This document shows, piece by piece, positions 1-5,032 of a DNA stretch of 64,000 nucleotides (the stretch's first letter is position 1; every line of letters starts with the position of its first letter). The notes under the pieces are model-generated. The model was not told the origin of the DNA and ran no database searches. It saw only the letters and a list, made by a program, of their open reading frames with translations. The position numbers and the translations under genes were made by a program. Source of the stretch: Alkalimonas cellulosilytica (lineage in GTDB: Bacteria; Pseudomonadota; Gammaproteobacteria; Enterobacterales; Alteromonadaceae); assembly GCF_036325985.1 (NCBI RefSeq), contig NZ_JAUHLI010000004.1, positions 62,001 to 126,000 of the forward strand, written 5' to 3'.

Positions 1-20
1 TGCAGTGCAGATAAGCTCAT
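1..20 (-). CDS. istB: istB, first codons only (cut by window edge)
   Basis: An ATG reads leftwards from position 20 and gives M-S-L-S-A-L before the window ends. This matches the usual start of the IS21 helper ATPase IstB. A GGAG ribosome-binding sequence lies 7 nt before it, just past the istA stop codon at 32-34. The close istA-istB spacing is typical of the family. Only six codons are visible, so the identification rests on position and on this short start. Confidence 0.55.
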
Positions 21-31
21 TGTTGGGCTCC

Positions 32-914
32 TTATTGGTAGTAATGTTGTCCGCGGATATTGTGGTGATTCATCATCGGGTGCTCGTCAATATCAGTACC
101 ACTAAGATCCTGCTCTTTATTGTTGAGCAGCAGATTCAGAATCACTTTGCGGTGCGGCTGCTCTAGCAGCAGTGCTTTTAGGCAAGCAGCTTCAAGACGA
201 TCCTGCCCATATTTAGTGGCAAGGTTGAGGATGGCGAGGCAGCTTTTTATGGCCTGCTCCGGGTGCTGACGTCGTTCAAGCTGTGATGCGATAATGGCTC
301 GACAGCCACTGCCAATACTCTCAGCCCAGCCAAGCAGTCGTTCAGCACTCCAGCGCTGTTTGACGTGTGCATCCGGCATATGCTCTTTCATCGTGCTAAA
401 GCCGCCGGGTTGATGCTTTCGGGGATGCTGAGCAACCACATTGCCATGGTAGTAAAGGCAGATAATTTGCGCGGTTGCTTCCAGTGTGACGGTTTGCCCC
501 ACCAGGTTATGCGGCACAGAGTAAGCGTGCTTGGCATACAGAACATGGTAGTCCGGCCCAACACGGGCCTGCTTGCTGTCGATATACGTGTAAGCGTATG
601 CCGGTAGTGGCATCAGGGCGGGTTTATCAAGTCGCATGTAAAGCTCATAACGGGAGCCAGGGTGAACACGCTGCTGTCGTTGATTCAGCTCCATCAGCAG
701 CTCCCGGATACGCTGGTTCAAGCTGGACAGTGTGTAGAAGTGCTCATAGCGCAGACGCATTAAGATCCAGCGTTCAACGATAAGAACCGCATTCTCCGCC
801 TTCGATTTATCTTTAGGTTTGTATGGCCTGGCCGGGATGATGGCTGTGCCGTAGTGCCGCGCCATACGCGCGTAATTTTCATTAAGCACCGGGGCGTATC
901 GGTTGGCTTTGCTG
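32..914 (-). pseudogene. istA: IS21 transposase IstA, C-terminal fragment
   Basis: IstA is the DDE transposase of IS21 elements. The visible 285 residues start within the end of the catalytic core, with the K-S-K-A-E-N segment carrying the last catalytic Glu (about residue 32). They continue through the Mu-transposase-like C-terminal domain to a normal stop. Family members are around 500 residues, so roughly the N-terminal 200, including the helix-turn-helix and the two catalytic Asp, are missing. The GTG at 889 is an internal codon, not a true start. IstA-like residues (K-A-N-R-Y-A-P-V) continue upstream to about 910 before the frame enters unrelated repeat sequence and stops at 944-946. Confidence 0.8.
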
Positions 915-995
915 AATTTCGGGGTCAGATCAAAATTTGCGATCTAGCGGTTTAAGAATTTCGGGGTCAGAACAAAATTTACGATCTAGCGGTTT
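914..995 (+). repeat. Two direct copies of a 40-bp GGGGTCAGA repeat
   Basis: The segments 914-953 and 956-995 are near-identical. Each starts GAATTTCGGGGTCAGA and ends GATCTAGCGGTTT, with two differences between them. A shorter relative of the core (GGGGTCAAAACAAAATTTA) is found at 4244-4262. Such GGGGTCAGA-type sequences often sit at the edges of mobile or REP-like elements, but that link is inference. The repeat forms the junction of the truncated IS21 fragment. Confidence 0.75.
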
Positions 996-1000
996 CGGGG

Positions 1001-1165
1001 TATTGCATCGAACAGGATGTGCCGCAGCGCGTTGATGACTTCGTAGCTGCTATCCCAATGCATGATGAGAAGCCACAAACAGACCTTTGCTACCATGAAT
1101 TAGCGATTGGTAATTTTATTGTTAATTTTTGTGTTGATCTGCCAGTCCGTCTTGCCATAAAATAG
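1001..1165 (+). pseudogene. Gene remnant, C-terminal 54 codons, unrecognised
   Basis: A frame open from the repeat to a TAG at 1163-1165 reads like real protein (Y-C-I-E-Q-D-V-P-Q-R-V-D-D-F and onward to L-P-V-R-L-A-I-K). It has no ATG near its beginning. The only possible start is a GTG at 1019 without a clear ribosome-binding site. I do not recognise the family. Its abrupt beginning at the repeat suggests the 3' end of a gene cut by the same rearrangement that truncated the IS. It may equally be chance, since 54 codons is short. Confidence 0.3.
1134..1163 (+). promoter_or_regulatory. Candidate promoter of the toxin gene
   Basis: TTGATC at 1134-1139 and TAAAAT at 1158-1163 are separated by 18 bp and lie 34 bp before the toxin start at 1197. 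A ribosome-binding AAGGA is at about 1185. This is a motif match by eye only. Confidence 0.4.
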
Positions 1166-1196
1166 CCTTTTCTTTGGCAGCAATAAGGACATCGCT

Positions 1197-2228
1197 ATGG
1201 CCGAACTTTATTTTCCCCGCTCTGCCGAACGTGCAGAGCAGCTATTCGCCTCCCAACCTGAATTACTCAACCAATACCGTCAGCTGAATCGTCAGCGCAG
1301 CGATCTGTTGTTACCCAACAAGCCTTATCTGATGAGCTGCCAGCCGGGCGATGAGCGGGTACTTGCGGTGATGAATCAGTTCTCTTCCACTGAAATGCAG
1401 CGCCTGCAGCATGCTTCGGCGCTTTACGACGAGCATTTACTGGCCATCGCCGCCATAACCGAAGAATTGATTGCACCGGTCATGGCCTTGGTGGAAGAGC
1501 ATGGAGCCAATGTTGCCAGCGCCCTGATTGGAGCCAGCAAACATCAATACAATGCATTTCAGCAGTCCATTGTCCGTTATCAACAAGCGCTGATGGATTT
1601 GCATGAGGTCAGCCAGGCCAAGACACAGGCGCGTGGTGCTCGCGACCGGGGTGCTTACAACCCACAGATAGCGGCAAAAGAAGCTCAGGTCCGCCGCCTG
1701 CATGCCGACATGCAACAGCGTTTTCAGTCGCAACTGGCGCGCTACAAAGCCAATCTGGGCACGCAAGCCAACCGCTCGGCTCTAGCCAATGTGGATCGCG
1801 GTGTTAATGTCGCCCGCAGCGGCCGCTCATTGCACAGCAATACCGCTGGTGGCCGCCGCACCGGGCGAACGTTGAATATTTCCAATGGCGCGCAAGCTCA
1901 GCAGGTCATGCGTTTTATTCGAGGATTGCAGATTGCCAGCCCTTTGGTGATGGCCTGGGATATCCGCGGGCGCAATCAAAAAGTTCGCCGGGTACAGCAA
2001 AGTAGTGGGGATTATAAACGCGAGCGTGCCAGGCAGATTGGTGGTTTTGTTTCTGGTAGTGTAGTAACAAGTATTGTAGTACGTGGCGTTATAGCTATTG
2101 GTTTGGGCTTAACACCTGCTGGTTGGGTACTGCTGATTGGAGCCTCTGCTGTAGCTTTTGCTGCTTCGTCTGCTCTTGAACCGTTAGGGCAAGATGCTGG
2201 AGAGTTTGTCTATGATCGCTTACTTTGA
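1197..2228 (+). CDS. Putative membrane-acting (pore-forming-like) toxin
   Basis: This is a 343-residue protein without signal peptide. The N-terminal 200 residues are helical and charged, with an alpha-helical stretch at about 75-190 rich in Gln, Ala and Glu. Residues 213-283 are basic and Gly/Arg-rich. Residues 284-330 form a hydrophobic hairpin, two Gly/Ala/Val-rich helices around L-T-P-A-G-W, followed by a short acidic tail. The layout (soluble delivery part, C-terminal hydrophobic hairpin, small membrane protein encoded immediately downstream) resembles colicin-like or Tme-type T6SS effectors with their immunity proteins. This is inference from architecture; I do not recognise a named family. 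The region from residue 203 onward is duplicated downstream (2618-3043), the hallmark of an orphan toxin module. No secretion genes are in the window. Confidence 0.5.
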   Translation: MAELYFPRSAERAEQLFASQPELLNQYRQLNRQRSDLLLPNKPYLMSCQPGDERVLAVMNQFSSTEMQRLQHASALYDEHLLAIAAITEELIAPVMALVEEHGANVASALIGASKHQYNAFQQSIVRYQQALMDLHEVSQAKTQARGARDRGAYNPQIAAKEAQVRRLHADMQQRFQSQLARYKANLGTQANRSALANVDRGVNVARSGRSLHSNTAGGRRTGRTLNISNGAQAQQVMRFIRGLQIASPLVMAWDIRGRNQKVRRVQQSSGDYKRERARQIGGFVSGSVVTSIVVRGVIAIGLGLTPAGWVLLIGASAVAFAASSALEPLGQDAGEFVYDRLL

Positions 2229-2236
2229 GAAATAGC

Positions 2237-2608
2237 ATGGACACTTTGTATCTCATCCTAATTTTGTCATGCGCGATTTCTATTTTATCTTTTCTGATAG
2301 CTTGGCCGGTGGTTGGCTGGTTTGTGGTGCGGCCTATTCAAAAGCAACTGCGGGCTAACAAAGAAGATGTCACTAGTGATTGGGTAATTTTTCTTTATAA
2401 GCCCTTGGTCTATGCCTGGGCTATTTTTTACCCAATTGGTCGTTTTAACAATGGCACATCCCACTTTTACAGCAACCCAGAGCGGATGAAAGTCTATGCC
2501 AGTAAAACCCAGTGGTGGCTTTGTGCCTGGATGGAAATTAGCATAATTTTGATTTTAATAATTATGCTTTTTGTACTTCTCCCTTTTTACTATTTGTTTC
2601 GTCACTAA
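2237..2608 (+). CDS. Small membrane protein, putative immunity protein 1
   Basis: This 123-residue protein has a hydrophobic N-terminal helix (about 3-33, ending R-P-I-Q-K-Q), a Trp/Tyr-rich central segment (about 49-68) and a second hydrophobic helix at about 95-118. ATG at 2237 is preferred over the in-frame TTG at 2225 because the paralogue at 3053 starts at exactly the matching Met. It begins 8 nt after the toxin stop, so it is translationally coupled. Its position and membrane topology fit an immunity protein protecting the inner membrane from the hydrophobic domain of the preceding toxin. It matches the copy at 3053-3421 closely except in the last helix, where the two diverge fully. Confidence 0.5.
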   Translation: MDTLYLILILSCAISILSFLIAWPVVGWFVVRPIQKQLRANKEDVTSDWVIFLYKPLVYAWAIFYPIGRFNNGTSHFYSNPERMKVYASKTQWWLCAWMEISIILILIIMLFVLLPFYYLFRH

Positions 2609-2644
2609 GCTAGCTGCGTCAATGTCGCCCGCAGCGGCCGCTCA

Positions 2645-3043
2645 ATGCACAGCAATACCGCTGGTGGCCGCCGCACCGGGCGAACGTTGAATATTGCCAA
2701 TGGCGCGCAAGCTCAGCAGGTCATGCGTTTTATTCGAGGATTGCAGATTGCCAGCCCTTTGGTGATGGCTTGGGATATCCGCGGGCGCAATCAAAAAGTT
2801 CGCCGGGTACGGCAAAGTAGTGGGGATTATAAACGCGAGCGTGCCAGGCAGATTGGTGGCTTTGCACTTAGCAGTGTTGTAGGGTCAGGTATTGTAGGTG
2901 CTGCGGTAGTGATTGGTTTAGGTTTTACACCTGCGGGCTGGGTGCTGTTAATCGGGGCATCTGCTGCTGCTTTTGCGGCTTCGACCATTGTTGATCCTTG
3001 GGGCCAAGATTTCGGTGAGTTTGTTTATGACCAATTCTTTTGA
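2645..3043 (+). CDS. Orphan toxin C-terminal module (duplicate)
   Basis: These 132 residues are homologous to residues 212-343 of the toxin at 1197, with the same basic Gly/Arg region and a diverged hydrophobic hairpin around F-T-P-A-G-W. Homology at DNA level starts upstream at 2618, in the same frame, but there is no start codon between the preceding stop (2606-2608) and the ATG at 2645, and that ATG has no visible ribosome-binding site. In copy 1 the equivalent codon is an internal TTG (Leu212). It is therefore probably a promoterless, leaderless tail. It would become active only after recombining onto the full-length gene, as known for orphan Rhs and CdiA tails. Weak independent expression cannot be excluded. 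Confidence 0.5.
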   Translation: MHSNTAGGRRTGRTLNIANGAQAQQVMRFIRGLQIASPLVMAWDIRGRNQKVRRVRQSSGDYKRERARQIGGFALSSVVGSGIVGAAVVIGLGFTPAGWVLLIGASAAAFAASTIVDPWGQDFGEFVYDQFF

Positions 3044-3052
3044 GTATCTATA

Positions 3053-3421
3053 ATGGACACATTGTATCTAATTGTGGGTTTGTCTTGTGCGTTTTCAATT
3101 TTATCTTTTCTGATAGCCTGGCCCGTGGTTGGCTGGTTTGTGGTGCGGCCTATTCAAAAGCAACTGCGGGCCAATAAAGAAGATGTCACTAGTGATTGGG
3201 TGATTTTTCTCTATAAACCTTGGGTCTATGCCTGGGCGATTTTTTACCCAATTGGGCGCTTTAACAATGGTACATCCCACTTTTACAGCAATCCGGATCG
3301 GATGAAAGCCTATGCCAGTAAAACCCAGTGGTGGCTCTGTGCCTGGATGATTGTTAGCATCATTTCAACTTTGTTGATTACATTTCTGGGGCTTGGTCCC
3401 ATTAGCATGCTTCGAAATTAA
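3053..3421 (+). CDS. Small membrane protein, putative immunity protein 2
   Basis: A 122-residue paralogue of the protein at 2237. The first ~95 residues are nearly identical, including the W-P-V-V-G-W-F-V-V-R-P helix end and the S-D-W-V-I-F-L-Y-K-P segment. The C-terminal helix is different (I-V-S-I-I-S-T-L-L-I-T against E-I-S-I-I-L-I-L-I-I in copy 1). Because the adjacent toxin hairpin has also diverged, this helix is the best candidate for the part that recognises its cognate toxin. Even if the orphan toxin tail is silent, an expressed second partner gene would protect against siblings carrying that toxin variant. Confidence 0.5.
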   Translation: MDTLYLIVGLSCAFSILSFLIAWPVVGWFVVRPIQKQLRANKEDVTSDWVIFLYKPWVYAWAIFYPIGRFNNGTSHFYSNPDRMKAYASKTQWWLCAWMIVSIISTLLITFLGLGPISMLRN

Positions 3422-3605
3422 GCTAACGACGAATAATTTCAGGGTAAGTTAAAAATTTATAAGCTTATGAATAAGGCAAAATGAGTCATAAGTAGGATGC
3501 CTTATGGTTCAGTTGGTTTAGTGCGTTTTGAGCTGGGTATCAGAGCGACCATTTTCGCGCCTAACTCCACCCCCGGCTTTTCTGGCATACACGGCATGGA
3601 TTGAA

Positions 3606-3634
3606 TTGCTTTACCCGCAAAGTGACACTATAGT
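3606..3634 (+). promoter_or_regulatory. Promoter of the phd-parE operon
   Basis: TTGCTT at 3606-3611 and TATAGT at 3629-3634 are separated by 17 bp. The -10 element lies at the centre of the palindrome at 3617-3644, so repressor binding would block RNA polymerase directly. Confidence 0.6.
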
Positions 3635-3644
3635 GTCACTTTGC
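3617..3644. promoter_or_regulatory. 28-bp perfect palindrome, autoregulatory operator
   Basis: The half site GCAAAGTGACACTA is followed without a gap by its exact reverse complement. It ends 20 bp before the antitoxin start codon and covers the -10 element. Phd/YefM-family antitoxins bind such palindromes as dimers and repress their own operons, so this is the likely operator. Confidence 0.75.
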
Positions 3645-3664
3645 ATTGAGAGCAGGGTGAACCG

Positions 3665-3922
3665 ATGAAAGTTGAGCTAGTGACAAACCTCAAGCGCCAG
3701 GCGACCAAGATTCTGGCAGATCTTCACTCGACGAAAGAACCGGTATTGATTACAGAGCATGGCCAGCCATCCGCCTACCTTGTTGATGTGCAGGATTATG
3801 AGTTTATGCAGCGCCGGCTGCAGCTGCTTGAAGAGCTCTCGCGCGGAGAGCGTGCTGTTATTGAAGAAAGAACCTTTAGCCACAATGAGGCCAAAGAGAA
3901 ACTGAGCCGATGGCTGAAGTAA
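3665..3922 (+). CDS. Phd/YefM-family antitoxin
   Basis: An 85-residue type II antitoxin. The N-terminal half shows the Phd/YefM fold signature: a short beta-strand, the K-R-Q-A-T-K-I-L helix, then E-P-V-L-I-T-E-H-G-Q-P-S-A-Y-L-V-D. This dimerises and binds DNA. The C-terminal 35 residues are charged and would wrap the toxin. It overlaps the toxin gene at 3910 by 13 nt, the usual arrangement for coupled translation. The operon is likely repressed by the antitoxin-toxin complex at the palindrome 3617-3644. The toxin here is ParE/RelE-like rather than Doc. Confidence 0.85.
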   Translation: MKVELVTNLKRQATKILADLHSTKEPVLITEHGQPSAYLVDVQDYEFMQRRLQLLEELSRGERAVIEERTFSHNEAKEKLSRWLK

Positions 3923-4212
3923 TCTGGACAGAGCCCGCTTTACAGGCAGTGGATGCCATCGCTGAATACATTGCTTTGGATAACCCTGTCGCTGCCAGCA
4001 ATCTGGTTAGGGAAGTGTTGGATCACACCGGGCGTTTGGAAAACTTCCCTAAATCCGGGCGAATTCCGCCAGAGCTGCCTGACTCGGTTTACCGGGAGCT
4101 GGTGGTTCCACCCTGTCGAATCTTTTATCGTGAAGATGGACCGCTGGTTTATATCCTTTATGTAATGCGCGAGGAGCGGCAGCTTCGTGCGTACATGCTG
4201 GCAAACAGCTAA
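3910..4212 (+). CDS. RelE/ParE-superfamily toxin
   Basis: A 100-residue protein with the ParE/RelE superfamily pattern: V-I-W-T-E-P-A-L at the start, the I-A-E-Y-I-A helix, R-L-E-N-F-P-K-S-G-R, and the C-terminal strand R-I-F-Y-R-E-D-G-P-L-V-Y-I-L-Y-V-M-R-E-E-R. ParE-type proteins poison DNA gyrase and RelE-type proteins cleave mRNA on the ribosome. The F-P-x-S-G-R segment favours ParE-like, but the target cannot be decided from sequence. Its antitoxin is the overlapping upstream gene. It sits in an accessory segment next to another toxin-antitoxin pair. Confidence 0.85.
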   Translation: MAEVIWTEPALQAVDAIAEYIALDNPVAASNLVREVLDHTGRLENFPKSGRIPPELPDSVYRELVVPPCRIFYREDGPLVYILYVMREERQLRAYMLANS

Positions 4213-4243
4213 CCGGCTGCACAGTGCCTCTGGTTAAAAATCA

Positions 4244-4262
4244 GGGGTCAAAACAAAATTTA
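4244..4262 (+). repeat. Third copy of the GGGGTCA repeat core
   Basis: GGGGTCAAAACAAAATTTA matches the core of the paired repeats at 914-995 with few changes. It lies between the two toxin-antitoxin operons, so copies bracket the accessory segment. Confidence 0.55.
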
Positions 4263-4327
4263 TGAGCTTAATGGTCTGTTTTTGCATCAGTAGGTTAGTC
4301 TATGCCCAGGTGTTGTTGTTCTCAGCG

Positions 4328-4627
4328 CTAAGCGCCAAATATCGGGTGAACATCCATGCTCTTATGAAGAATACGGATGATCCTTATTTGCTGGCTGCCT
4401 GTTTGCTTATAAAAGATCAGGTGGCTACCTTGAGGAAATTTTCGGTAGCCTGGTAGGATTTCATCGCATGACTTACCGATGTCGGGGTTTTCAGCTAAGA
4501 GCCAAAATGAATCATCGAATTGTTTTAAATAAATATTTCGCTGATCTTTGCCCCAACGGCGCTGAGTAAATAAAGCAACATCCCGTAAATCGGTTTTCGC
4601 TGCAGCAGTGAGCACAAATGGCTTCAT
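4328..4627 (-). CDS. parE: ParE-family toxin
   Basis: A 99-residue ParE/RelE-superfamily protein: an N-terminal strand and helix (A-A-A-K-T-D-L-R-D-V-A-L-F-T), W-G-x-x-Q-R-N-I-Y-L-K-Q-F, N-P-D-I-G-K-S-C-D-E-I, and the C-terminal strand H-L-I-F-Y-K-Q-x-x-x-x-x-I-R-I-I-R-I-L-H. The family inhibits DNA gyrase. ATG at 4627 is chosen because it overlaps the antitoxin stop codon by one base (TGATG), the classic coupling. The TTG one codon earlier is less likely. Confidence 0.85.
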   Translation of the reverse strand: MKPFVLTAAAKTDLRDVALFTQRRWGKDQRNIYLKQFDDSFWLLAENPDIGKSCDEILPGYRKFPQGSHLIFYKQTGSQQIRIIRILHKSMDVHPIFGA

Positions 4628-4866
4628 CAAGCGTGTTCACTATCGAGTTCACTGATCAAGCTATTGAGATCATAATCGGCATCACCACTTTGTTCCCCTT
4701 CGAGCAGAAGTTGTCGCAGTGACTGCAGTTTGGCTTCCTGGTTTTCGAGTAAGCGCAGCGCCGAGCGAATCACTTCACTGGCGGAGCCGTAACGCCCACT
4801 GTCAATCTGGCTGGCAATAAAGCTTTCGAAGTGATCGCCAAGCGTGATGCTGGTGTTTTTAGCCAT
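4627..4866 (-). CDS. parD: ParD-family antitoxin
   Basis: A 79-residue ribbon-helix-helix protein starting M-A-K-N-T-S-I-T-L-G. It has the ParD signature H-F-E-S-F-I-A-S-Q-I-D-S-G-R-Y-G-S-A-S-E-V-I-R-S in its first 45 residues and an acidic toxin-binding tail. The start at 4866 is supported by AGGAG 7-8 nt upstream and by the family N-terminus; the upstream in-frame ATG at 4926 lies inside the promoter. It neutralises the overlapping ParE and represses the operon. Confidence 0.88.
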   Translation of the reverse strand: MAKNTSITLGDHFESFIASQIDSGRYGSASEVIRSALRLLENQEAKLQSLRQLLLEGEQSGDADYDLNSLISELDSEHA

Positions 4867-4879
4867 GAGCAGACTCCTA

Positions 4880-4926
4880 AATACCAAAAAGTACCTAATT
4901 ATGGTATCGAATAACTTTAAGTGCAA
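4880..4926 (-). promoter_or_regulatory. parDE promoter with ATACC/GGTAT inverted repeats
   Basis: On the minus strand TTGCAC (4926-4921) and CATAAT (4903-4898) are 17 bp apart. The ATACC/GGTAT repeats at 4880-4906 overlap and follow the -10, a likely ParD operator. Confidence 0.6.
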
Positions 4927-4999
4927 GGCGCATAACCGCTGTTTTACCGATAAACCTCATCAAGCACAGCAAATGCGGTGCCGCCTGCTTGAAACCCGG

Positions 5000-5024
5000 C
5001 AGCGCTGCAGTGGTTGCAGCGCTG
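5000..5024 (-). terminator. Strong hairpin after the decarboxylase gene
   Basis: CAGCGCTGCA and TGCAGCGCTG form a perfect 10-bp stem with a 5-nt loop just past the stop codon at 5033. There is no clear U-tract, so termination efficiency is uncertain. Confidence 0.45.
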
Positions 5025-5032
5025 TCTTGTCA

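Larger units (their letters stand above)
1..914 (-). mobile_element. IS21-family insertion sequence, 5'-truncated
   Basis: The minus strand carries the C-terminal part of an IstA-type transposase followed by the first codons of istB at the window edge, which is the IS21 gene order. Homology to IstA stops near 914, where the short repeat described at 914-995 begins, so the 5' end of the element is missing. The other end lies outside the window. The element is probably unable to move by itself because most of the catalytic domain is absent. Confidence 0.75.
1803..3421 (+). repeat. Tandem duplication, 815-bp period, toxin-tail plus partner gene
   Basis: Unit 1 runs from about 1803 to 2617 and unit 2 from 2618 to about 3421. 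Each contains the toxin C-terminal domain followed by a membrane-protein gene. DNA identity is almost complete over 1803-2042 versus 2618-2857, drops sharply across the hydrophobic hairpin, is high again over the middle of the partner gene, and is lost at its 3' end. The pattern indicates cassette duplication followed by divergence of the specificity parts and homogenisation of the shared parts. Confidence 0.9.

Noticed and set aside
3421..3665. Integron attC site suggested by GCCTAAC and the toxin-antitoxin cargo
   Set aside because: No matching GTTRRRY partner or folded attC arms could be found around it.
4262..4456. 64-codon plus-strand frame starting at the repeat
   Set aside because: It lies mostly opposite the ParE gene, has no ribosome-binding site and no protein-like pattern.
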